DNA from: Rebecca billardiae RCC1528
Taxonomy: Eukaryota; Haptophyta
Reading direction: 5' to 3'
NCBI GenBank assembly: GCA_965240325.2
Contig: OZ251227.1
Coordinates: 1 to 64,000 of the forward strand
Length of the DNA stretch: 64,000 nucleotides
Shown here in pieces: positions 20,590 through 29,846 of the stretch (positions are counted from its first letter, which is position 1; each line of letters starts with the position of its first letter). A program made the translations under genes and the position numbers. The notes under the pieces are model-generated. The model did not search any database. It had not been told where the DNA came from and saw only the letters and a program-made list of their open reading frames with translations.

Positions 20590-21321
20590 TCACCGGCGCT
20601 GCGCGCGCCGCGCGCGCTGCGCGACCGCCGCGCCGCGCGCGTCGAACGCGGCGAGCGCGCGGTTGGCGGCGGCGAGCGCCTCGGCGTTGCGCTGCTCCTC
20701 GATGATGGCGCGCCGGCCCAGCGAGCCGCCGGCCGCCCTCGAGCGCGCCGCCGCCACCGTCTCGCCGCCCGCGCCGCCGCCGCCGAGCGTGCCCGCCGGC
20801 CGGCGCACGGGCGGCAGCTCGGCCGCGCGCGGCGGCGGCAGCGGCCGGCCGTCGCCGCCGCCGCCGCCCGCCGCGGGCGAGCCGCGCGCGTCGGCGGCCG
20901 CGTCCTCCTCCGCGCGCCTCGCGCGCGCGGCCGCGCGGCCCTCCGGCGACGCCGCCGGCAGGTCGACGGTGCGCGTGCCGTGCGCGGAGAAGCCGAGCAG
21001 AGGGTTGTGCGCGCGCGGCAGCCGCGGCAGCGGGAGCGGCTCGCCGGGGACGGGCGGCAGCACGTCGCGCCGCGCGTTGCCGACGACGTTGTGCGTGTCC
21101 ACCGGCGCGTACGCCGGCCCGCTCGCCGGGTCGAACCGGCTGCCGCGCCAGTGCTGCGCGAACAGCTCCTGCTCCGCCGCGCGCGAGCGGCCGGCCGCGC
21201 CCAGGTCGCCGCCGGCGCGCGCGTACGCGGTCTGCGCGTGCCACTCGGCGCGCTTCTCCTTGCGCACGTGCTGCGCGTACGCCGCCACGCGGTCCGCGCG
21301 GAAGTCGCCGCGCGTGAGCAT
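20590..21321 (-). CDS. Hypothetical protein, 243 aa
   Basis: I do not recognise this protein. It is a single-exon frame with gene-like codon usage. The N-terminal 110 residues look folded or conserved: RADRVAAYAQHVRKEKRAEW, then RAAEQELFAQHWRGSRFDPA, then VVGNARRDVLPPVPGEPLPL and PLLGFSAHGTRTVDLP. The rest is Ala/Arg/Gly/Pro-rich with a helical end (IIEEQRNAEALAAANRALAA). No signal peptide or membrane segment is seen. The frame starts at a Met just inside a drop in GC content and is divergent from the CMTR1-like gene. A ciliary or cytoskeletal role is possible but unsupported. Confidence 0.6.
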   Translation of the reverse strand: MLTRGDFRADRVAAYAQHVRKEKRAEWHAQTAYARAGGDLGAAGRSRAAEQELFAQHWRGSRFDPASGPAYAPVDTHNVVGNARRDVLPPVPGEPLPLPRLPRAHNPLLGFSAHGTRTVDLPAASPEGRAAARARRAEEDAAADARGSPAAGGGGGDGRPLPPPRAAELPPVRRPAGTLGGGGAGGETVAAARSRAAGGSLGRRAIIEEQRNAEALAAANRALAAFDARGAAVAQRARRAQRR

Positions 21322-21771
21322 CGGTGTGTGTGCTCGTCAACGGCTGGAGGGCGCCAGCGCCATCGCCGTTTCTGATGATGATGACACTTTCTGTGCTCCT
21401 CGCGCCGGCCCCGCGGCCGAGCTGGGTGCGCAGCTGGCATGTATGATAGTTGCTGCATGCTGTAATAGGTGGCTCCTGACAACTGCCTACAGCATTACCC
21501 AGTTTACCCGCATGAATATGAGTGCGCGGCCCGGGGCGGCGGGGCCCCTGGCTCGCGCGCTGGCAACGCGTGCCCGCTTCCGCCGCGCGCCTCGCTCGCC
21601 CGCGCGTCGCTCGGCGGCGCCCCCGCTCCCGCGCGGCTCGACGACGGCCCGCGCCGCGCCCGAGGCGCGCCCCTTCCGAGCCGCCGCTCCGCCTCGCGCC
21701 CCGCGCCCCGGCGCGCGCGCGCACCCGCGCGCTCCGCCGCGGGCCGCGGTCGGTCGGGGCCGGTCGGCGGC
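21322..21771. promoter_or_regulatory. Divergent region, hypothetical / CMTR1-like
   Basis: 450 bp between opposite starts. The half near 21350-21510 is less GC-rich and includes TGTATGATAGTTGC and TGTAATAGG stretches. The GC-rich half nearest the CMTR1-like gene is open in its frame, so the true start of that gene could lie up to about 300 bp upstream. Confidence 0.35.
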
Positions 21772-24700
21772 ATGGGCACGCCCGCGCCGCCCTCGCCGAT
21801 CGACTGGGGCGCGATCGGGCCGCTCTTCGACGAGAGCGTGCCGCCCACGCCGCCGATCCCGCCGCCGCGCTACCTCCCCGCCGAGGAGCGCGTCGTCTTC
21901 GAGCGCCTCGACCCCTTCGCCGCCGAGGACGACCTGCTGCTCGGCGGGTACGCGCCGCTGCAGCGCACCGCCGCCGCCGCGCGCTCCGCGGCCGAGACGG
22001 GCCCCGCGGCGGTGACCGCGGCGGCGCTGGAGGCGGAGGTGCGCACGGTGCCCTCGGCCGACGCGCCGCTCCCCACGCTCGACGAGCTCCGCGCCTGGCG
22101 CCGCGTCGGCCAGCGCACGGCCGCCGAGCGCGACGAGCCGTCGCTCGCCGAGCCGCGCGCGCGCGACGACGCGGCCGCGGCGGCCGCCGAGCTGCGCGGC
22201 GTGGACGGCCGGCTGCGCGCGCTGGCGCGCGCGCAGGTGGACCCGCTCTCCGCCCTCTCCGCCCGCGGCCGCTGCCCCTTCGTCGACCGCCTCGGCCTCG
22301 TCCTCGCCGAGCTGGACGGTCGGTTTGGGCTGAGCGTGCCGTTCGAGTGGGACTGGGACGAGGGCAAGGCGCTCGAGGACGACGCGCAGGAGCTGTGCTT
22401 CGCGGACGTGGGCGGCGCGCCGGGCGGCGCGGCGGAGTACGTGCTGTGGCGACGCGGGCCCAGGCGCGCGCGCGGCTGGGGGCTCTCGCCGCGCGCGCAC
22501 ACGCCCGAGCCCGCCGAGCCCGCGGACGCGGCGGCGGGCGGCGCCGGCCGCGGACGCGGCGGCGCGCGCGCGCGGCTCGGCGGCGCGCCCGCCGGCGCGG
22601 ACGGGTACGCGCTCGCGGCGTTCGGCGCGCACGCGCGGCCGACGCACGCGTTCGAGCCGTACTACGGCGTGGACGGCACCGGCTCGCTCCTCTCCTCCGA
22701 GAACCTCGACGCGTTTGCGCAGCGCGTGTGCGCGGCCACGCCCGCGCAGCTGGGCGTGCACCTGTGCGTGGGGTGCGTGGGCGGCGCGCACGCGCGCGCA
22801 CAGCACGCGCACACGCACGGGGGCGAGGGCGAGGAGGGCGAGGGCGCGGAGGCGGCGGCGGAGGACGACGCGGCGCTGGCCGACCGCGCCACGCGGCTGC
22901 TGCTCTGCCAGGCGCTGTGCGCGCTCGCGCTCGTGCGGCGCGGCGGCCGGCTCGCGCTGCGGCTGCCGAGCGCACTGCCCGGCTCGGACACGCGCGCGGC
23001 CGGCATCCTGTGGACGCTGCACACGCACTTTGCGGAGAGCGCGGTGGTGCTGCCGCTCGCGGCGGAGCCGTGCGACGCCGAGCGCTGGCTCGTCTGCCTC
23101 GGCCGGCGCGAGCAGACGCCCGCCATCGCGCGCTACCTGCACGAGGTGAGGCGCGCCCGCAGCGCACGCAGCGCGCAGCGCCCAGCGCGCAGCGCGCAGC
23201 GCACAGCGCACAGCACACAGCACACAGCACACAGAGCGCACCACCGCGCACCACCGCACGGCGCACGCTGAGCGCGGCCGCGCGCCCCGCGCGCCGCCGC
23301 GCAGATCAACGACAAGTGGGCCCGGCTCGAGCGCGCCGCGCGGCCGGCGCCGAGCCTGGGCGCGGCCCCCTGCTCCGGCTCGGCCGAGGCGGAGGCGGAG
23401 GCGGAGGCGGAGGCGGTGTGCGAGGTGGCGCCGTGGGCGCGCGTGGCCGCGGACGGCGCCTTCGTGGGGCTGCTGCGCGCCTCGGCGGACGCGAGCGCGG
23501 CGCTGGCGCTCTCCGCGCGCCGGGCGGTGCTGAAGCACGCGCGCGTGCTGCTCGAGGCCGAGCGCGCGGCCGACGAGGCCGCCGCCGCCGGCTCCGCCGC
23601 CGACGCGCCGCCTCCGCCCGCGCCGCCCGTGCCGCCGCGCGCGCGCGCTGAGCTCGAGCGGCGCGCGCTGCACGCGTGGCGGCTGCCGCACGCGGACGAG
23701 CTGGGCGGCGGCGGGGAGCGGCAGCCGCCGCCGCCGGAGCGCGCGGCGGCGGTCGCCGCGGCGAGCGCGCACGCGCCGCGCCCGGCCGCGCACCACCTCG
23801 GCCGGCCCGCCGCCGCCGCGGGCGGCGGGGCCGGCGGCTGCGGCGCGCCCGACGGCCGCGCGGGCGGCGGCGCCGCCGGCGGCTTGCCCCCTGCGCCGAG
23901 CAAGGCTGAGCAGGTGCGGAGGCGGAGGCGGAGGCGCGCGCGGAGCGCGCGCGCGCCCCGCGCGCGGCGCGTGCCTGACCCGCGCGCGAGCGTGCCCGCG
24001 CGCTGCGTGCGCTCGGCGGCAGGCGGCGCGCGCGCGCGAGCGCGGCGCGTGCTCGGCCTTCAGCGGACGCGCGGCGCGCGCGTGCGCCACGGCGAGCGGC
24101 GGCGGCGGCGGCGGCGGCGGCGGCACGGGCGGCGGCGATGGCGCCTCTTCGGCGGCGCTCGTGCGCCCGCGCGGCGTCGGCCTAACGGGCGGCGGCGCGC
24201 GCCCGCCCGTGCGCGGCGCTGCGTGCGCGCCCGCCCTCGACCTCACCTCCGCCTACTTGCAGCAGACCGACATCTCGGCGGCCGCGGCGATGACGGTGGG
24301 CGCGGGCGCGGGCGCGGGCGGTGCGGAGGCGTCGGTGGCGCGCTCGCACGACGCGTGCCAGAACTCGCCCACCTCCGGCGCCAACCTGCCGCCGCCCGTC
24401 GCGCACATGTCGAGCGGCTGCGCGATCTCACTCGCGGCGCAGCCGCAGCCGCCCGCGCCCGCGCACCCGCCGCACCCCGCCCAGCACGGCGCCCAGCACG
24501 GCGCCCAGCACGGCGCCCAGCACGGCGCGCCGGGCGGGTGCGCGTGCGCGGGCAGCGGCCGCGGCGCCGGCGGCTCGCCCAGCGGCTGCACGGGCGCCAT
24601 GTCGCCGCCGGCCGCGCGGCCGCAGGGCGCGGCCGCGGCGCCGCCGCCCGCGCGCGGACTGCCGCCCGCGCGCGCGCCCGCTCTGCCGCCGCGCGGGCCG

Positions 24701-25243
24701 GCGCCGCCGCCGCGCCCGGCGCGCCCCGACGGCAGCGCGCGCGGCGGCGGCGCGGGCTATGCCATCCCGCCGCCGCGCGCCAAGCCGGCCGCCGCGCTGC
24801 CGCCGCCGAGGCCGGCGCCGCCGCCCGCGCGGCCGATGGCGCCGCCGGCGCTTCCGCCGCGCCCCGCGCCCAAGCCGGCCGCGGGCGGCGCGTGCGGCGC
24901 GGGGTGCGCGGGCGCGCTGAGCATCACGCTCAGCGCGGGGCGCACGCCCGGCCGGGGCGGCGGCGCGGCGGCGGGCGGGCGCGCGGGCGCGCCCAAGCCG
25001 GCAGCGCCGCCCAAGGGCGGCGGCGCGACTGCGGTGCCCGTCGGCGGCACGCGGCTCGTGCTCACCGTCGGCGGCAAGGAGGGCGGCGGCGCGGGCCCCA
25101 AGCGCGCGCTGCCCGCGCCGGCCGAGCGCGAGGGCGGCGCCGGCGGCGCGGCGGGCGGCACGACGGTGCGGCTCAAGCTGCCCGGCGCTCCGGTCGGCTC
25201 CGCCGCGGCCGCCGAGCGAAAGCGCACCAAGCAGCAGCCGTGA
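21772..25243 (+). CDS. CMTR1: CMTR1-type cap 2'-O-methyltransferase homologue
   Basis: Homologue of cap-specific mRNA 2'-O-methyltransferase 1, which methylates the first transcribed nucleotide. Exons: 21772-23145, 23305-23913, 24263-25243; about 987 aa. The Rossmann SAM-binding motif is clear at residue 208: FADVGGAPGGAAEYVLWRRG. Family blocks follow in order: FEPYYGVDGTG with SENLDAF, GVHLCVGCVGG, LLLCQALCALALVRRGGRL, then CDAERWLVCLGRRE. After the first intron INDKWARL and AELERRALHAWRLPHADEL match the region that follows the methyltransferase in CMTR1. The three catalytic residues of the family (Lys, Asp, Lys) appear to be replaced (see findings). Exon 3 is a Pro/Gly/Ala-rich tail with four AQHG repeats. 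The second intron (349 nt) is the least certain; exon 3 could belong to a separate gene. Confidence 0.85.
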
Positions 25244-26453
25244 CCGATATGAGCGGCCCGCAACTCGCCTCACGCCCACGGCCGCCCGCGTGGCAGCAGC
25301 GCCGCGACGCCTAGGGCTATGCGCTACTGCTACCGCTATGCGGCGCTATGCGGGTGACCATGCGCAGGCACCAGCGCGGCGCTGCGCCATCTCCGCGGCG
25401 GGCTCGTCCCACGGTCACCCGCGTCATATCAATCGCGTCCGCGTCTGTGAGTCGAGCCTCGAGGTCATCGATCGTGTCAGCCGACTCAGTCGCGCGTCAA
25501 CCGTGGTATATAGTCCGAGTATAACGTCACACTCGGACCGAGGCGCGACACTCATGCACTGCTAAGTGCTAGTGCTGCATCACGTTTCCGAGTGACACGC
25601 CGGTAGTGCTGACGCGGATCTATATCGGCGGATGATATTATTTACTCGGCGCCGCGGCCCGTCGCCGGACGGACCTGAGTCGTCGTCTGCTTTTCACTAC
25701 TAGTTCATCAGCCTAACATGATGATAGTACATCGTCGCCCGATGAGTCATCGGCGGGACCGCGCATATATAGACCTGCTATATTATATTGTCATAGCAGC
25801 AGCAGTAGTAGTAGTAGTACTGCTAGTAGCTGCTTTCGCGGAATCATCAGATTGACGCAGTAGTAGTACTACGTGCTATAGCGCTGCGCAGTCTCGCCCG
25901 CCGCGCGGCTCCTGCCGTCCTGCGACCAGGGTGCGCCGTGCGGCGACCGGCGTCGGCTGCGCTGGCGGGCGGCGCGCGGATCAGACTTGCCCGACCGCCG
26001 ACGCGCCGCCGCCGCGCCGCCGGCGCGGCGCCGGCCGCCCCGGGCCGGCGGGCCGGCGCCGGCCGGACCGTGGCACCCGCGGAGCACGCGAGTGACCGTG
26101 TCCGATCCCGACTCACTCATCGACATCATGATCAGGCGCCGGCGGTGCCGCGGACGGCGGCGGTGCGCACTATAAGTGTCTGCTGCTTGTCGACGGTCAC
26201 TGCAGACTACAGCATCGGCGGCGTGACTGCTACTCTCACCTCTCACCGTCACGGACACGGTCGGTCCCGTGCAGCTGGCGCGTCCGTGTCCGTTCCGCGA
26301 AGCCCGCGCATGCACTACGCCGCCGCCGGCCCGCCGGTAGCGGCGCGAGCCCGAGGCGTGGTCACGCAGGGAGACTGCCCGGACCCTGGGCGCTGGGCTG
26401 GCGTGAGTCTGGGCCGGAGTCGGCCGGGCGCCGCGGCTCGGCTCAGTGACGGC
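25244..26453. other. Intergenic, convergent gap with AT-rich patches
   Basis: 1.2 kb between two 3' ends. Mixed composition with AT-rich runs near 25625-25870 and a (AGT)n run near 25800-25830, plus a nearby repeat at 25858-25872. No gene family, tRNA or transposon end is recognised. Confidence 0.5.
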
Positions 26454-27208
26454 TCACTTCTGCAGCTCGGGCGGCAGCGTCACACTCACAGACACCATCT
26501 TCACGGGCGTGGTCGGCCTGTCGCTCCCGTCCGTCGCCGCGCTCTCGATGGCGCGCACGACGTCCTGCCCCGACGTCACGTGCCCAAACACCTGCCGCGC
26601 GCGGCGCGGCCGCGCGCGCCAGGCAGCGGCCGCCCTCAGCCGAGCACGAGCGCCGCCACCGCGCGCGTGCTTGCTGGCGCGTGCGCGAGCGCGACCGCGC
26701 GGCGCGGCGCGGCGCGGCGCACCGGGTGCTTGGACGAGCCCCCGCTGAACCAGTCGAGGAAGTCGTTGTGCTTCGTGTTCACGAAGAACTGCGAGCCGCC
26801 CGAGTTGGGCGCGCCCGTGTTGGCCATCGAGAGCGTGAACGGCTCGTTCGAGCGCTTCGAGGTGAACTCGTCCTTGATCGAGCCGTCGGCGAGGCGCGTG
26901 ACGGTGTCGCCAGTGAGGAGATTCTTGTACGTCGAGTTGGGCGGCGGGCCGCCCGTGCCTGCGTCGGGCGCGGCGGGGTTCTTCGCGTGCGGGCAGCCGA
27001 ACTGCAGCATGAAGTCCTTGATCACGCGGTGGAAGTGCACGCCGTTGTAGAAGCCGCCCTGCGCGAGGTCGACGAAGGAGGAGACGGTGAGCGGCAGCTC
27101 GGAGAGGTACAGCTCCGCCTCGAAGACGCCCATCGACGTCTCGAAGCGCACCACCGGCATCGGGCCCGCTGGCGGCGCCGAGGCGGCCTTGGAGCCGGCG
27201 CACCCCAT
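26454..27208 (-). CDS. Cyclophilin-type peptidyl-prolyl isomerase, lipidated N-terminus
   Basis: Catalyses cis-trans isomerisation of X-Pro bonds. Two exons, 26723-27208 and 26454-26591, with a 131-nt phase-0 intron; 207 aa. The cyclophilin core starts at [20 protein letters not shown]. The catalytic Arg is in [13 protein letters not shown], and the Gln-Phe-Phe block is [18 protein letters not shown]. After the intron [17 protein letters not shown] closes the fold. The residue equal to CypA Trp121 is Phe here (NDFLD), a change known to lower cyclosporin A binding. An insertion after FMLQFG ([20 protein letters not shown]) resembles divergent cyclophilins. The N-terminus [16 protein letters not shown] fits an N-myristoylation signal with an adjacent Cys for palmitoylation, so membrane tethering is likely. 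Confidence 0.93.
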
Positions 27209-27367
27209 TTCGGGACCGACCAAAGCAGCCCGCCGCCGCCGTTCCGCCCGCGCCATTATAAATATCCGTACCCTGGTCTGGTCCCTGGCCGCCCGGCTGG
27301 CCCCGTCCACGCGGAATTCGGTAACGAGCTGCTAAGGTACAAACCCCCAAATTCTGGAAACCCACGA

Positions 27368-27517
27368 GAACAAAGGCACGACTTCACGCTGGGGACCAGC
27401 CCGTCGCAGGCCTTTATTTGACGCCCCCCTAACCTGTCGGTCGAACAAAGGCACGACTTCACGCTGGGGACCAGCCCGTCGCAGGCCTTTATTTGACGCC
27501 CCCCTAACCTGTCGGTC
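27368..27517. repeat. Perfect 75-bp tandem duplication
   Basis: Copy 1 is 27368-27442 and copy 2 is 27443-27517. They are identical over all 75 bases, with no spacer. The unit begins GAACAAAGGCACGACTTCAC and ends CCCTAACCTGTCGGTC. It is less GC-rich than genes and lies just upstream of the cyclophilin gene. Identity implies a very recent duplication or an assembly artefact. Confidence 0.95.
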
Positions 27518-28416
27518 ACATGAGCGCAATTCGCGTACCCGCTTACGCGCGCGATAGGGCAAAAGCCGCTCGTCGTTCGGTCAAAAACCGCTCGTCGTTC
27601 GGCGCTTTGCGTGCTCACATTCGCGCGAATCGCATCGGCCCATTATTCGTCGTGTCGCGAGTTCACACATTTCACGAGCGAAAGGGCGCGTTGATAGAGG
27701 CACGCGGGTATCATCTTGCATGGGACTACGAGCATCGGAGCAACCTCGCGCGGCCTCGCGTCGACGACGTCCCGTGAAGGACGCCACGACGACAGGCGGG
27801 TGAGCCCACTGCGGCGCCAAGCGAGCGACGCGGGGCGCGCGGCGGGCGCACGCGCGAGGCTGCCCACCACGCGCACGCGCGCGAACCCGCCGGCTCGGGC
27901 GACACGCGCCGCCTCAGCTCGAGCACGAGCGCGAGGCGTGGCGCCGGCTCGCCGTGGCGGCGGAGGGCTCGACCTGCATTGCGCGCGACGAGCGGCTCGC
28001 CTGCGGTGCCAGCGGATGAAGCGGCAAGCCCGGCGGGCGCATACGCGCAGGTCCGCCCTCCACGCGCGAGCGCGCGACTGCGTGTTCCACGAGCTGCAGC
28101 AGGCGGCCGCGGGCTGGTCGGCGGCCGGCGAGGTCGGCGGAGTGCCGCCCGGCCCGCGTTCTCGCTTGGGCGCGGGCCACACTCTCACTCACAGCGCGGG
28201 GCGTGGTGCTGCAGACGGGCCGGTCATTGCAGCGCGCACTCCGTGGTCAGACGTGCACACGCGCGCGCGTCGTCAGCCCCGCCGCTGCGCCCCTGTGGCG
28301 CCCTTGGCAGCGTCGGAATTCCGAGCTCGAGCCACCGGCCGCGAGCTGCCATCGTGCGTTTCAGAAACAGGTTTCCAGCCCAAGTTGACGCGCAGCGCCA
28401 ACCCATATCATGTGGG
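27518..28416. other. Intergenic, no supported gene
   Basis: Contains a short direct repeat, CCGCTCGTCGTTCGG, twice near 27568-27602. A plus-strand frame 27716-28438 has GC-rich low-complexity residues and no family motif. A short coding-like stretch near 27925-28017 (EREAWRRLAVAAEG) ends at a stop and may be an exon relic, but the support is weak. Confidence 0.4.
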
Positions 28417-28418
28417 TA

Positions 28419-28943
28419 CAGGCAATCGCGGGCAATAAGAAGTCAGAGATCTCACGGCTAGCCTCGGTTTCTTAGCCGTTCGGTAGCCCGAGCGCCTACG
28501 GAGTCTCAGTTTCTTAGCTAGGTCCGCCCGCCGCGCAGGCGCGGGGGGCGCAGGGGGGCAGAGCCCCCCGCTGAGTCTTTAGGCCCGGCCGGCGAGGCCA
28601 ACGAAAATTTTGGGCCTTTTATTTTGGAGCAAATCTGGCATGATGTTGCATGGATGCTGCGGTGCACTGGCCAGGAGTCAGTCATCAGGAGAAGTCGGGA
28701 CTTGGCCTGTACTCGTAGTCGGGCCGCGCGCCGCGTCCGCCGTCCCCGACGGGCCGACTGCGCCTCGCCCCTCGGCGGACCACTCGACACTCGTCAGCCG
28801 GGACGACGTAGTCCCGGTTTCTTAGTGTGACTATGCGTATTAAGCGAACCAGCCAATCGCTAGCCTCAGTTTCTAGGCCAGATCCGCAGATAGCAAGCCC
28901 CAGTTTCTTAACGTGACAGCTCCTTATTGCCCGCGATTGCCTG
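28419..28943. mobile_element. 525-bp MITE-like element with 21-bp perfect TIRs
   Basis: The left end (28419-28439) and right end (28923-28943) are perfect reverse complements over 21 bp. They begin CAGGCAATCGCGGGCAATAA, with three further near-matching bases inside. Each end is flanked by TA (28417-28418 and 28944-28945), as expected for a Tc1/mariner-type target duplication. It has no coding capacity. Five same-orientation copies of a 15-bp motif, G-Y-C-Y-C-R-GTTTCTTAG-like, lie near both ends at 28461, 28503, 28811, 28863 and 28897. They could be transposase-binding sites. The family assignment rests on TIR and TA only. Confidence 0.8.
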
Positions 28944-29199
28944 TACTTGTCGTACGACCGAGTATCATAGTGTGATCATCAGCGGATCCGGATTTGATTC
29001 GCGGCGTCTTGCACGGCTAGTTGCACGCGTCAGCATCTGCTCGGCTCCGGGTCTGTCTTCTCGTACAGCGCGCGACTGAGTCCGATCCGGCGGCCTGACT
29101 GCAGACTGACGACGGACGTCAGTGCAGCTAATAATAGGCTGCTCTTCGCCTATACCGTATCATACGCCGATACGGCGTACTACGGGCAGAGGCGGTGCA

Positions 29200-29534
29200 C
29201 AGCCACGGGCGAGGCCGATGTCAGTCGGATGCTCCACGAGCCAACTCACCCGCGAGGCGGCGCCGGTCCTGAGGCGGAGGACGCGGCGGGGCCTGCGGTG
29301 AGATGGCGGAGCAACGTGACTCGGCGGCGCGCGCGGCAGACTGAGGGGCAGGGCAGCGGAGGCTGCTGTTCGCCGTCGAGCAGAGCGGCGCTGCACAGCA
29401 TGGCAGCCACGGGCGAGGCCGATGTCAGTCGGATGCTCCACGAGCCAACTCACCCGCGAGGCGGCGCCGGTCCTGAGGCGGAGGACGCGGCGGGGCCTGC
29501 GGTGAGATGGCGGAGCAACGTGACACGGCGGCGC
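29200..29534. repeat. 131-bp direct repeat, two copies, 204-bp period
   Basis: Copy 1 is about 29200-29330 and copy 2 about 29404-29534. They start CAGCCACGGGCGAGGCCGAT and differ only near the 3' edge (GACTCGG versus GACACGG). A 73-bp spacer separates them. No coding signal. It lies in the 3' flank of the AP2 gene and is followed by a short (GT)n run at 29576-29612. Confidence 0.9.
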
Positions 29535-29846
29535 CCGCGGGGCATGCATGCGCACAGCGCAGCTGACCGCGCGGCGTGTGTGTGTGTGTGTGCGTGTGTT
29601 GTTGTGGCGTGTGTATGCGTCTGTGCGCGCTCGCGGGGCGTGCGCCCCGCGGATGGCTGACGCGCGGCTTGCGCAGCGGGCGGGCGGTCGGCGGCCATGG
29701 CGAGACCGTCCACGCGCCGCGTACGACCGCCGTCCGCGTCGTCGTCGGTGGCGGCGGCGTCGTCGTCGACGGCGCGGCGCAGCGGCGGGTGCGGTGCACC
29801 GCCGTGCACCGCGCGCGCGCACGCGCCCGTGCTTCGCCTCCGGCCC
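29535..29846. other. Intergenic downstream of AP2 gene
   Basis: Holds a GT-rich microsatellite (29576-29612) and GCGCGC runs. Likely 3' UTR and flank of the minus-strand AP2 gene; nothing else is seen. Confidence 0.4.

Noticed and set aside
27716-28438. 240-aa plus-strand frame
   Set aside because: Low-complexity Arg/Ala sequence with no motif; it ends inside the left terminal repeat of the MITE-like element.
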